A stretch of 64,000 nucleotides of DNA, from positions 124,001-188,000 of the forward strand of contig JAGCPD010000010.1 of assembly GCA_017645305.1 (NCBI GenBank), written 5' to 3'. Source of the stretch: Bacteroidaceae bacterium (lineage in GTDB: Bacteria > Bacteroidota > Bacteroidia > Bacteroidales > Bacteroidaceae). A program made the position numbers and the translations under genes. Below the pieces are notes generated by a model. The model searched no databases and was not told where the DNA came from. It saw only the letters and a program-made list of their open reading frames with translations. Numbering within the stretch: position 1 is the first letter of the stretch; every line of letters begins with the position of its first letter. Positions 45,408-54,313 of the stretch are shown piece by piece.

Positions 45408-47660
45408 TTATATTCCCATCCTGAGCATTGCCAAATCGGCTTCTTCGCCCACTACCCAGATTTTTTCGCCGGCCTGAAACTTACGCTGGGCTTGAGTAAC
45501 CTGCAGGTTGCCCTTTTCATCTTCTATGCCTACTACCATGCAATTGTATTTGCGACGGAAATTTATTTCAACCAATGTCTTTCCACAAAGTGGACTCATA
45601 TTGGATATGCCCACCTTGATGATGGAAAGTGTATTCTTAAGGGCATTTTTTTCTTCAGCCAGATAGACAGACTGCATCATCTTACTTTGGAAAGATCGCA
45701 AGCCTTCCTCGTCTGAAACAATCTCTATGGTATCACCCGGATAAATTCTGCTATTACCACCGGGTATATTTATTCGCTGCAGTCCACGGATGATGGCAGC
45801 AATATGAATGTGCTCAGTATGGCCAAAATTTAATTGTAAAAGGGTTTTTCCTCCCCACTTGGTATTGGCAGGAATAGTGAAGCTGAAAATCTGTAAGTCC
45901 TTACCTCTTAATTTACGTCCGTATGAGGGAAGTTTAGAGTTATCTTCGCGAGCCTGCAAATTTCTTCGGAACGTTCTTTCTATACGAATGCTTATCAACT
46001 TTATACGACGACTATATATTATTCCAACCATCAGCAATATACTTATTAGCACGTGCCATACCCACCAGAGCGGTGAAAGAAAAGTAAGTATATGATATAT
46101 TACGGCACAACCTACAGCAAATTTTAATCCTAAGAGCATTCTAATCATCAAACGATGAAACTTATTAAATTTGTGTAGATACTTTGCCTCTTCAGAATGG
46201 TTTTTCTTTATTACTATAGGTCGTACAAAAGGAGAAACCAATAGCATAGTAATAACACCACACACAATATTCCCCCACCAATGCCCGAATAACTGACGGG
46301 ATAGCGGTAAAAGCGTTGCAAAGCTGGCTCCAATAATGGCAATACTAAGAGTTATATAAACTATGGTATGTATGAAAATCGACTTTAATAACGATTTCCA
46401 AGCATTACCTAAACTTATTTTGTTTTTTATAATGGAACTACGACGTTTTAAAGCATTGAGCCGCCTACCTGATATGGAATTTGGAAGCAGCCTTTCTAAG
46501 CGGCCATAAAAAGGATCTGCAAACTTTATTATATAGGGTGTAAAGAAAGTTGTAATAATACTTACAGCAACTACTACGGGATAAATGAAGTTGCTGGTCA
46601 CACCAAGCGATTCTCCAAGTGACGCAATTATAAAGGCAAACTCGCCAATTTGGACTAAAGAAAAACCACAACGGACAGAATCTTTAAGGTCGTTACCTGA
46701 TATTAGAAAACTCAAACTTCCAAATACCATTTGACCTATAATTACTGCAAATGTGATAGCTATAATAGGTAACCAATAGGCAACAATTATGTTAGGATCT
46801 ACCAACATACCCACACTTACAAAGAATATGGCACCAAAGAAATCCTTAAGCGGACTTATTGCATTGGATATACGTTCAGAATCGGATGTTTCAGCCATAA
46901 TACTTCCCATCATAAATGCTCCGAAAGCAGCACTGTAACCCACATTGGAAGCTATTACAACCAAAAGAAAACATAATCCTACACTTACTATAAGAAGTGT
47001 TTCTGAATTTATGTATTTCTTGTATCTCCTTAATATAAGCGGAATAATAAAAACACCTACCAAAAACCAAAGTAAAAGGAAGAAACCTAACTTAAGCAGA
47101 CTATTCAAAAGTTCAACTCCCTCGAACTTTCTACTTACAGCCAAAGCACTTAGAATTACCATCAGTAAGATACCCAAAATATCTTCCAATATCAGGACAG
47201 AAAGTACCTTGGAAGCAAAGCGTTGCAGACGAACTCCCGAATCATCAAAAGCCTTATAGATAATGGTAGTGGAACTCATGGCCAACATTCCTCCTAAAAA
47301 TAGTCGGTCCATATCACTCCATCCAAAAAGCCATCCAACCTCACTGCCTACGCTTATCATACAAGTCATAACAAGCAAAGCGGCTATAATAGGTTGAAGA
47401 CCCATCTTTATGATGCGCTTGAAAGAAAATTCCAAACCCAATGTAAACATTAAGAATATAACGCCTATCTGACTCCAATCACTTATGCTTGTACTATCTG
47501 CTATAGACGGTGTATAAGGCATGTGAGGACCAGCCAAAAAACCTGCTACAATATAACCTAATACCAGCGGTTGCCGTAGTTTCTTAAAAATAATGGTAAC
47601 GGCACCGGCTACAATAAGTATGTAGGCAAGGTCTATTATAAGATGAGGAAGTTCTTCCAT
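45408..47660 (-). CDS. CPA2 family K+/H+ antiporter with RCK-C domains
   Basis: Monovalent cation:proton antiporter of 750 aa in the inner membrane. About 12 helices (1-400) with LGYIVAGFLAGPHMPY, FTLGLEFS and LILEDILGILLM, the CPA2/KefB pattern. A second group of helices (about 430-560) follows, then two TrkA-C/RCK-C units (FSFTIPANTKWGGKTLLQLNF, GISNMSPLCGKTLVEINF). No TrkA-N nucleotide domain is seen. 54 bp downstream of nadA and probably co-transcribed. AT-rich codon use like nadA and trmH. Confidence 0.9.
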   Translation of the reverse strand: MEELPHLIIDLAYILIVAGAVTIIFKKLRQPLVLGYIVAGFLAGPHMPYTPSIADSTSISDWSQIGVIFLMFTLGLEFSFKRIIKMGLQPIIAALLVMTCMISVGSEVGWLFGWSDMDRLFLGGMLAMSSTTIIYKAFDDSGVRLQRFASKVLSVLILEDILGILLMVILSALAVSRKFEGVELLNSLLKLGFFLLLWFLVGVFIIPLILRRYKKYINSETLLIVSVGLCFLLVVIASNVGYSAAFGAFMMGSIMAETSDSERISNAISPLKDFFGAIFFVSVGMLVDPNIIVAYWLPIIAITFAVIIGQMVFGSLSFLISGNDLKDSVRCGFSLVQIGEFAFIIASLGESLGVTSNFIYPVVVAVSIITTFFTPYIIKFADPFYGRLERLLPNSISGRRLNALKRRSSIIKNKISLGNAWKSLLKSIFIHTIVYITLSIAIIGASFATLLPLSRQLFGHWWGNIVCGVITMLLVSPFVRPIVIKKNHSEEAKYLHKFNKFHRLMIRMLLGLKFAVGCAVIYHILTFLSPLWWVWHVLISILLMVGIIYSRRIKLISIRIERTFRRNLQAREDNSKLPSYGRKLRGKDLQIFSFTIPANTKWGGKTLLQLNFGHTEHIHIAAIIRGLQRINIPGGNSRIYPGDTIEIVSDEEGLRSFQSKMMQSVYLAEEKNALKNTLSIIKVGISNMSPLCGKTLVEINFRRKYNCMVVGIEDEKGNLQVTQAQRKFQAGEKIWVVGEEADLAMLRMGI

Positions 47661-47714
47661 TTAATAAAAATATTTTATGCACTCTTCCTATAAAAGGAGA
47701 GCTTAAGAGGGTAT

Positions 47715-48707
47715 TTATAACCCCAAATTTTCACTTATTTCCAACATTTTATTGATAGGTATTATGGCTCTACTCGCTACATCCCTATCTACTTCCACCT
47801 GTGGCCATTCATATTTAAGGCAGTTATAGAGTTTATTCATTGTAATGAGTTTCATAAAGTTACACTCATTGCAAGCACAAGTACTATCTTCAGGAGGTGC
47901 AGGAATAAATTTTTTATTAGGGCAAGCCTTCTGCATCTCGTGCAATATTCCGCTTTCTGTTGCCACAATAAATTCTGTTGCCTCCTCACTTATACTATAT
48001 TTTAGAAGGGCAGCTGTACTTCCAACCTTATCTGCAACTTTAACAACAGCACCTTTACATTCAGGATGAACCAATATCTTTGCCTTAGGATGTTCTTCCT
48101 TTAACTGAAGTATTTTCTCAAGAGAAAACTTTTCATGAACATGACAGGCACCATTCCATAGTAGCATATCACGACCCGTTATACTGTTGATGTAATTACC
48201 CAAGTTCTTGTCAGGACCGAATATAATCTTTGTATCTTTTGGGAAACTTTCTACAATCTGACGGGCATTACTACTGGTTACTACAACATCTGTTAAAGCT
48301 TTTGTAGCAGCCGTAGTGTTAACATAACTTACTACAGTATGATTAGGATGAGCCTTAACAAAAGCCTCAAACTCATTGGCAGGACAACTTTCAGCAAGCG
48401 AACAGGTAGCATTCAAGTCTGGTACCAAAACAACTTTATCGGGGCAAAGTATCTTATTGGTTTCACCCATAAAGTGAACACCGCACATAACTATAATATC
48501 CGCATCTGTTTTGGCAGCCTTCTGTGCTAAAGCCAGACTGTCACCTATGTAATCGGCTATATCCTGAATTTCACCTTCTGTGTAATAGTGCGCCATAATA
48601 ATAGCATTCTTTTCTTTACACATACGTCGGATTTCAGCCTTAATGTCTGTACCTTCAGGAATGGGTTCATCTATATACCCAAGTTCTTTCCATTTTTTTT
48701 CTATCAT
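47715..48707 (-). CDS. nadA: Quinolinate synthase A
   Basis: 4Fe-4S enzyme of 330 aa that condenses iminoaspartate with DHAP in NAD synthesis. AHYYTEGEIQDIADYIGDSL (39-58), CGVHFMGET, SNARQIVESFP, and CACNECNFMKLITM with the cluster Cys near the C-terminus. nadB and nadC are not in the window. It starts at one edge of the 486-bp AT-rich gap. Confidence 0.96.
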   Translation of the reverse strand: MIEKKWKELGYIDEPIPEGTDIKAEIRRMCKEKNAIIMAHYYTEGEIQDIADYIGDSLALAQKAAKTDADIIVMCGVHFMGETNKILCPDKVVLVPDLNATCSLAESCPANEFEAFVKAHPNHTVVSYVNTTAATKALTDVVVTSSNARQIVESFPKDTKIIFGPDKNLGNYINSITGRDMLLWNGACHVHEKFSLEKILQLKEEHPKAKILVHPECKGAVVKVADKVGSTAALLKYSISEEATEFIVATESGILHEMQKACPNKKFIPAPPEDSTCACNECNFMKLITMNKLYNCLKYEWPQVEVDRDVASRAIIPINKMLEISENLGL

Positions 48708-49193
48708 ATTATTTATTTTATATTTTTTCTTTTTAAATAATACAGTAATGATTATGATTATATACTGTTAATAGTGTTTATAATTATTGGTTATATTATT
48801 CATAAATATATATTTGTGGTTATTAACTAACTTTTCAACAGCATTATTCACATTTACTTATTAAACTATATTTTCTTTTAACTATGTATTTTACTTTATT
48901 TTATAACTATATATTTTCTTCATTAAAAAAAGTTTTCAACACCTGTTTATAAATTGCAAATATAAATATTTTATCTCATATATATGTTTAATAACTCAAT
49001 AAAAATGTGTTGAAACCATTATAAAAAATTTTATGAGTTTTGTTAATAAATATTTTTATATGGGTTTTGCACATTCTTTTGTTAATAATTAATGATATTT
49101 ACACATTATTTTATTATAGTTATCAACATATTTTGATAATTTTGTGGAAAACTATTTGAAAGGTAGTTAAACTTAAATAAATAAATAAATATA
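48708..49193. other. Putative replication origin (oriC-like AT-rich gap)
   Basis: A 486-bp gap, about 85% A+T by eye, between divergent nadA and the SpoU gene. DnaA-box-like 9-mers: TTTTCAACA (48832-48840), TTTTCAACA (48933-48941), TGTTGAAAC (49008-49016), TTATCAACA (49120-49128), TGTGGAAAA (49143-49151, inverse of TTTTCCACA). TGTTAATAA occurs twice between them. Genes to the right run almost all rightward. dnaA is not in the window. Boxes are seen; origin function is inference. Confidence 0.5.
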
Positions 49194-49742
49194 ATGAGAA
49201 AGTTAATGGTAACGGAGATGAGGCGTAAAAGTGTGAATGAATTTAAGGAATCATATAAAATGCCGTTAGTGGTTGTTTTGGACCATGTAAGAAGTCTTTA
49301 TAATGTTGGAAGTGTCTTCCGTACCAGCGATGCTTTTATTGTTCAAGGTATATGTCTGTGTGGTATTACGGCTCAACCACCTCATCCCGAAATACATAAA
49401 ACGGCTCTTGGTGCAGAGGATAGTGTAGAATGGAAATACTTTAAAAATACCCTGGATGCGGTGAACTGGTTGAAACAATTGGGTTATACAGTTCTGGCTA
49501 TTGAACAATGTGAGGGAAGTATTATGCTTCAGAATTTTAAATGGGATATTAACAAAAAGTATGCTGTAGTTTTAGGAAACGAGGTAAAGGGTGTTCAACA
49601 GCAAGTTATTGATAATTGTGAAGGATGCATAGAGATTCCTCAGTTTGGTACTAAACATAGTATGAATGTAAGTGTTACGGCAGGAATTATAATATGGTCT
49701 ATAGCTGACCGTTTTCTACTAAAAGAACAACACGCTCAATAA
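49194..49742 (+). CDS. SpoU/TrmH family RNA 2'-O-methyltransferase
   Basis: SPOUT-fold methyltransferase of 182 aa with SAM-binding trefoil knot. Motif 1: RSLYNVGSVFRTSDAF; motif 2: VLGNEVKGV; motif 3: IPQFGTKHSMNVSVTAGI. It modifies tRNA or rRNA; the target cannot be told. It borders the AT-rich gap, with a possible -7 box TAATTTTG at 49137-49144. Its 3' end overlaps the convergent DUF4294 gene by 44 bp. Confidence 0.9.
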   Translation: MRKLMVTEMRRKSVNEFKESYKMPLVVVLDHVRSLYNVGSVFRTSDAFIVQGICLCGITAQPPHPEIHKTALGAEDSVEWKYFKNTLDAVNWLKQLGYTVLAIEQCEGSIMLQNFKWDINKKYAVVLGNEVKGVQQQVIDNCEGCIEIPQFGTKHSMNVSVTAGIIIWSIADRFLLKEQHAQ

Positions 49743-50343
49743 GTTTATCGTCGTCTTCTGGTTTATATTCCTTTTTTAAAGAAGCACGGAAAGTCCATGC
49801 AAATATCTGATAAAAGGTTGCTTTAGCTGGACCGAAGAAAGCTTTTACTATTTCGTATGAACTTTGGTTACATTCCCTGTCAATAAGTTTTATTAATAAT
49901 TTTCCCTGACTATAAGTAAGTTTCTTCATTTCAGGTTTATATTGACGCATTAAATCTTTTTCTATGTTGGCAATATGCTGTTGTTTTGATTTTTTGTCAG
50001 GAAGCATTTCCAACACTTCATAGCTTTCTGTTATAATACTGTTTACACGTTGTGCAATAGGAAGAACTTTCTTTACATTATATATAAGTTTATTGTAAGC
50101 CCTACGTTGTCTTTCACTTTTAAACTTAATGGGGGCATAAACCCATAGTCCGGGATTCCAAGTATAGCACCAAATAGTGTCTCCTTCTTCTATTTCAGGT
50201 TTTTTATATCGATATCGTTGCAGTTTAAGTTTATATCCTTCTGTCTGCTGTGGAAGTATAAGTTCTCCAAAATCCTCTTCTTGTGCCCTTACAGCATTCG
50301 AAAAAAAGAGGAAAACGCTGAATATGATGAAAAAATACTTCAT
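49699..50343 (-). CDS. DUF4294 family exported protein
   Basis: Protein of 214 aa with a signal peptide (1-20, NAVRAQ) and the DUF4294 pattern found in Bacteroidetes: YKKPEIEEGDTIW, AYNKLIYNVKKVLPIA, MLPDKKSKQQHI and LTYSQGKLLIKLIDRECNQSSYEIVK. Function unknown. I use ATG 50343; a start at 50382 adds 13 residues from a CAATGTTCAATG repeat and includes the -7 box. Overlaps the SpoU gene by 44 bp. Confidence 0.88.
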   Translation of the reverse strand: MKYFFIIFSVFLFFSNAVRAQEEDFGELILPQQTEGYKLKLQRYRYKKPEIEEGDTIWCYTWNPGLWVYAPIKFKSERQRRAYNKLIYNVKKVLPIAQRVNSIITESYEVLEMLPDKKSKQQHIANIEKDLMRQYKPEMKKLTYSQGKLLIKLIDRECNQSSYEIVKAFFGPAKATFYQIFAWTFRASLKKEYKPEDDDKLIERVVLLVENGQL

Positions 50344-50352
50344 TTTCGGCTG

Positions 50353-50360
50353 CAAAATTA
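50353..50360 (-). promoter_or_regulatory. Promoter -7 box of the DUF4294 gene
   Basis: TAATTTTG followed by C on the minus strand; only 9 nt separate it from the ATG, so the transcript would be near-leaderless. Confidence 0.5.
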
Positions 50361-50465
50361 AAAAATAATGTTCAATGTTCAATGCCCTACATTCAATGTT
50401 TAAACTTTTTTTTATCTTTGAAACATAGTTTCTAAATTATCTACTTTATTATTTTATCAGTTTTA

Positions 50466-50497
50466 TTTGGAAAATATCTCACTTACCAGTAATTTTG
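50466..50497 (+). promoter_or_regulatory. Promoter of the radical SAM gene
   Basis: TTTG (50466-50469), 20 bp, TAATTTTG (50490-50497), then 8 nt to ATG 50506. Full consensus and near-leaderless; excludes the longer ORF start at 50467. Confidence 0.65.
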
Positions 50498-50505
50498 CAT
50501 TTATT

Positions 50506-51282
50506 ATGAGTACTATTATTTATCCTTCTCCCATTTTTGGGCCTGTTCACAGCAGAAGATTAGGTATTTCCCTTGGCATTAACCTTTTACCTGAGGGAGG
50601 AAAGTTGTGCAGTTTTGATTGTGTGTATTGCGAATGCGGTCTGAACAGAGACCACAGAACGCACAATCCCTTACCTTCTGCCGATAAGGTGGAAGAGTGC
50701 TTGAAACTTAGACTTAAGGAACTAAAAAAAGAAGGTATAGTGCCTGATGTATTTACCTTTGCTGGCAATGGGGAACCTACTCTTAATCCACATTTTCCAG
50801 AGATTGCAGATAGGGTTATAAATATTCGTAACCAATATTGCCCCAATGCTAAGATAAGTATATTGAGCAATGCCACGCAGATTCATAGGCCGGAAATAAG
50901 AGAAGCATTGTTGAAATTCGACAATAACATTCAGAAACTGGATACTGTCTCAACTACATATATATATAAAGTAGATCAGCCACAGGGACATTATGATGTA
51001 GAGGAGCAAATAAAAAATATGCAGCTATTTAATGGTCATGTTATTATTCAGACTATGTTTATGACTGGAGAATTGGCTGGCGAGAGCGTCAACAATACTA
51101 CTCCAGCCTACGTAGAACCGTATATAGAAGCTCTTAAACGCATCCAGCCCAGTAAGGTTATGATTTACACCATCGACCGTGAAACTCCTTTTAAAGGCCT
51201 TAAGAAAGCTTCTCCTGACATTTTGGATAGCATAGCGGAACAAATAAGGAAAGCGGGTTTTGAATGTAGTGTAAGCTATTGA
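50506..51282 (+). CDS. Radical SAM protein
   Basis: 258-aa radical SAM enzyme. The cluster motif is C35, C39, C42 (CSFDCVYCECG). FGPVHSRRLGISLGINLLP at the N-terminus and FTFAGNGEPTLNPHFPEI (GGEPT-like SAM site) place it in the group of small wyosine-base-like radical SAM proteins common in anaerobes. Target unknown. The stop TGA opens a GTTAAAAATGAAAGAGTG repeat and hairpin element copy B. Confidence 0.85.
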   Translation: MSTIIYPSPIFGPVHSRRLGISLGINLLPEGGKLCSFDCVYCECGLNRDHRTHNPLPSADKVEECLKLRLKELKKEGIVPDVFTFAGNGEPTLNPHFPEIADRVINIRNQYCPNAKISILSNATQIHRPEIREALLKFDNNIQKLDTVSTTYIYKVDQPQGHYDVEEQIKNMQLFNGHVIIQTMFMTGELAGESVNNTTPAYVEPYIEALKRIQPSKVMIYTIDRETPFKGLKKASPDILDSIAEQIRKAGFECSVSY

Positions 51283-51297
51283 AAGTTAAAAATGAAA

Positions 51298-51345
51298 GAG
51301 TGAAATATGAAAGTTACCGTGCTCGTCGATTTAGTTAGCGGGATA
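51298..51345 (+). repeat. Hairpin element, copy B
   Basis: Starts GTGAAATATGAAAGTTA, then GTGCTCGTCGATTTAGTTAGCGGG. Near-identical to the minus strand of 18224-18275, including the TTTAG loop. It lies just before the 51357 start. Confidence 0.75.
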
Positions 51346-51356
51346 AAGAAAATAAT

Positions 51357-53375
51357 ATGAAAAACATTGTTTTGTTTATAGTAATTTTGGGTGCTTTTAC
51401 ATTGCATGCTAAAGAAAACAGATGGACAATCAACGGAAGTCATTCCGTTCAGTGGGAAACCTCTAAGGGCGATTTGCCTTATACAGACCACATTGAAATG
51501 TCCGGACTTAGTACTTCGGTGGTTTATTATTGGGGTGTGAATGAAAAGAAGCAGTTTACTATGGATAGGCATTTGGTTTTTCCTATGCTTAGAACCATTC
51601 CTAACAATACTCACGCCAGTTGGATGCCGCGCTGCGATGTAGATTTCCTGAAGGGAATGACGGCTAACAAACGCTATATGAGCGGAGAGGAAGTTAAGAC
51701 GGTTACCATCGATGGAATTCTTAATGTTTTCAGCACCATAAAGGGGGATGGCAACGAGTTTGAGGTAACGCGCCATTTTTTCCCAAGCACCAAACATACA
51801 GCAGTCTGTGAGGCATATATCATTAAGAATATTGGTAAGAAGAAGGAGACTATTCGTGTACCAGCTCTCTACCAGGTTCGTACCACCAACAAAGAGGATG
51901 GTACGCGAGGCTCTTATAAATTGGTGGCAAAAACAGAATTCAAGGAGGATTTCATGAAGACCTTGGAGCCAGGAGAAAGAGCAGAATTTTATTGTACCAT
52001 TCAGGCATTTGCTGAGGCAGACGAGAAAGAGATAGCTTTGGATGTGATTGAAGAATCCGTTTGCCGATACGATTTTGTTGATAAGGTTGCCAATAGGAAT
52101 TTATCATTTGAATGCCCTGATAAGACCATCCAAACCCTCTTCCAGATGAGTAAAATTCGTGCCAGCGAGAGTATCTTCTATACTCAGAACGGCCTTATGC
52201 ACGCCCCTGGAGGCGAAAGTTACTATGCTGCTATGTGGTGCAACGACCAAGCTGAATACGTGAATCCCTTCTTCCCCTTCTTAGGATATGATAAGGGCAA
52301 TGAGAGTGCTATGACTACTTGGCGATGCTACTTGAAATATATTAATCCTGAATACAAATTTGTGCCATGGAGCATTATCTGCGGAGGTGATGATGTGTTT
52401 GGTCCCTTCGATCGTGGCGATGCTGCTATGTTGGCATACGGAGCCAGTCGTTATTGTTTGGAACGTGGTGATAGGGATATTGCCCAAGAGGTTTGGCCCC
52501 TGATAGAATGGTGTCTGGAATATTGCCATCGTAAGCTTAATCATCACGGAGTAGTTGCCAGTGATGCCGATGAGTTGGAGGGCCGTCTGCCCGCTGGTGA
52601 TGCCAACCTCTGCACCAGCAGTCTCTATTACGATGCCCTTATTAGCGGAGCCTACCTTTTGGAAGAGATTGGAAAAAATCATAATTCTCAATTCTTAATA
52701 AAAAACTATCGCCAGCAGGCAGCTACCTTGCGCAAAAACATCGATAAATTTTTCCATGCAAAGGTTGAGGGGTACGATACCTATCGTTATTACGAGGGCA
52801 ACGATGTCCTGCGCTCCTGGATTTGCATACCCCTAACAATGGGCATCTACGACAGGGCTCAGGGTACGCTTCAGGCCATGTTCTCGCCCCAGTTGTGGAC
52901 AGAGAACGGAATGCTCTCTCAGAGTGGTGACAAGATATTTTGGGACCGTTCTACCCTTTACGGCTTCCGAGGAGCTTTTGCTTCTGGCTATGCTGATAAG
53001 GCTTTGGAATATTTGAAAAAGTTTTCTGCCATTCGTCTGCTTGGTGAGCATGTTCCCTACGTAGTAGAGGCTTGGCCCGAAGGCGGACTGCGCCATCTTT
53101 CAGCTGAGAGCGGACTCTATTGCCGTATCATCACAGAGGGTCTGTTAGGCTTCCGTCCAACAGGCTTCCGCAGCTTCAATCTCACCCCTCAGATGCCAAC
53201 AGAATGGGACAAGTATAGCCTTTGTAATATCTTTGCTTGTACAGATTCTCCTATCAATATATGGGTAGAGCGTATTACTGGTGGCAAACTATCTGTAAAG
53301 ATAGAAAAAGAACAAAAGGTCATAAAAAACTTTACCATAAAAACTGGCGAGACTATACGGGTTAGTATAAAATAA
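51357..53375 (+). CDS. Six-hairpin glycosidase-like exported protein
   Basis: Protein of 672 aa with a signal peptide (1-19, LHAKE). A beta-sandwich N-terminal half is followed by an (alpha/alpha)6-barrel: MHAPGGESYYAAMWCNDQAEYVNPFF with an Asp-rich site, FGPFDRGDAAML, DADELEGRLPAGDANL and VEAWPEGGLRHLSAESGLY. This fits the six-hairpin glycosidase clan (GH78/GH63-like); exact family not recognised. HNSQFLIKNY is encoded by an AATTCTCAATTCTTAATA repeat (52674-52710). Hairpin element B lies in its leader. Confidence 0.7.
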   Translation: MKNIVLFIVILGAFTLHAKENRWTINGSHSVQWETSKGDLPYTDHIEMSGLSTSVVYYWGVNEKKQFTMDRHLVFPMLRTIPNNTHASWMPRCDVDFLKGMTANKRYMSGEEVKTVTIDGILNVFSTIKGDGNEFEVTRHFFPSTKHTAVCEAYIIKNIGKKKETIRVPALYQVRTTNKEDGTRGSYKLVAKTEFKEDFMKTLEPGERAEFYCTIQAFAEADEKEIALDVIEESVCRYDFVDKVANRNLSFECPDKTIQTLFQMSKIRASESIFYTQNGLMHAPGGESYYAAMWCNDQAEYVNPFFPFLGYDKGNESAMTTWRCYLKYINPEYKFVPWSIICGGDDVFGPFDRGDAAMLAYGASRYCLERGDRDIAQEVWPLIEWCLEYCHRKLNHHGVVASDADELEGRLPAGDANLCTSSLYYDALISGAYLLEEIGKNHNSQFLIKNYRQQAATLRKNIDKFFHAKVEGYDTYRYYEGNDVLRSWICIPLTMGIYDRAQGTLQAMFSPQLWTENGMLSQSGDKIFWDRSTLYGFRGAFASGYADKALEYLKKFSAIRLLGEHVPYVVEAWPEGGLRHLSAESGLYCRIITEGLLGFRPTGFRSFNLTPQMPTEWDKYSLCNIFACTDSPINIWVERITGGKLSVKIEKEQKVIKNFTIKTGETIRVSIK

Positions 53376-53483
53376 TGTTAATAATCTATATGCATCAATA
53401 AATATAGGAAAAATCCTAATAAACAAGAACTACTAAAAATAGACAATAAAGGTAAGTTCGCGTGTTCTTTTTTAAAAAATGCT

Positions 53484-53491
53484 TATCTTTG
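53484..53491 (+). promoter_or_regulatory. Promoter -7 box of the 53513 gene
   Basis: TATCTTTG followed by CC, 21 bp before ATG 53513. Confidence 0.55.
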
Positions 53492-53512
53492 CCCACGTTA
53501 ACGGAAACGAAG

Positions 53513-54301
53513 ATGAAAATGACTGCAAAAATCATGAAGAAGATGAGGCTGAAAGTACCTGATAACATGAAGGACGTGAACACAATGACAGGTCAGTTTG
53601 TGTTATCGTTCCTTGCTACCACCATATCCATCGCCCTGACCTTTGGCTCGGCTCATATCGTGGAGCAGAGAAAGAAGAAAGCAGAGAAACGCGAGATAGT
53701 GATGATGCTGATGTATGACATGCAATCCACCCTTAAAATGTTGGATGAATGCGACTCGTGCTTGAACTGCTTCTTTGACAAACAGGTAGAGATTCTGGAA
53801 AATCCTGAAACGTTCAATGATAAAAGATTTGATTTGGTTCATCTGGCGCCACGTCTGGATTATCCGTTGACGCTGGAGAATATTTTCACGTCGAGCATCG
53901 AGACTATCAACACCATCGGCAATACAGTCTTCGTCGAAAGCGTCTCAATATTCTATGATATCCGAAGCAAATACAAGCATGAGATTTTTGACGACTTCAT
54001 AAAGAACATGCAAGATTGCATTGCTAATATTGATAGTCTGGCCGCCTTCAGCGAAACAAAAGATTATCCTCTCATAAGTGATTTGTACATTATAGACTTG
54101 AAGATGATATTTGAACAATGTAAGCAGATGATGTATGTGAGTGACGAAGAATTGCAGACCTTTGTGAACGAGAGATACAAACTGGACAAAGCACATGATA
54201 CTACCATTGGAATCAGGTATCAGCAGGCGGCAAAGGAGAATGTGAAACGCTTGCTTAAGTTTGAAGAGGCTTTGGAGAAACTGGAAAAAGCAAACAAATA
54301 A
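53513..54301 (+). CDS. Membrane-anchored protein of unknown function
   Basis: 262-aa protein with one hydrophobic segment (about 30-50, FVLSFLATTISIALTFGSAHIV), followed by a highly charged KKKAEKRE stretch and a mostly helical domain. The promoter excludes the longer start at 53462. I do not recognise the family. It stands 12 bp before the TlpA-like lipoprotein and may be in the same operon. Confidence 0.65.
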   Translation: MKMTAKIMKKMRLKVPDNMKDVNTMTGQFVLSFLATTISIALTFGSAHIVEQRKKKAEKREIVMMLMYDMQSTLKMLDECDSCLNCFFDKQVEILENPETFNDKRFDLVHLAPRLDYPLTLENIFTSSIETINTIGNTVFVESVSIFYDIRSKYKHEIFDDFIKNMQDCIANIDSLAAFSETKDYPLISDLYIIDLKMIFEQCKQMMYVSDEELQTFVNERYKLDKAHDTTIGIRYQQAAKENVKRLLKFEEALEKLEKANK

Positions 54302-54313
54302 ACACATTTATTT

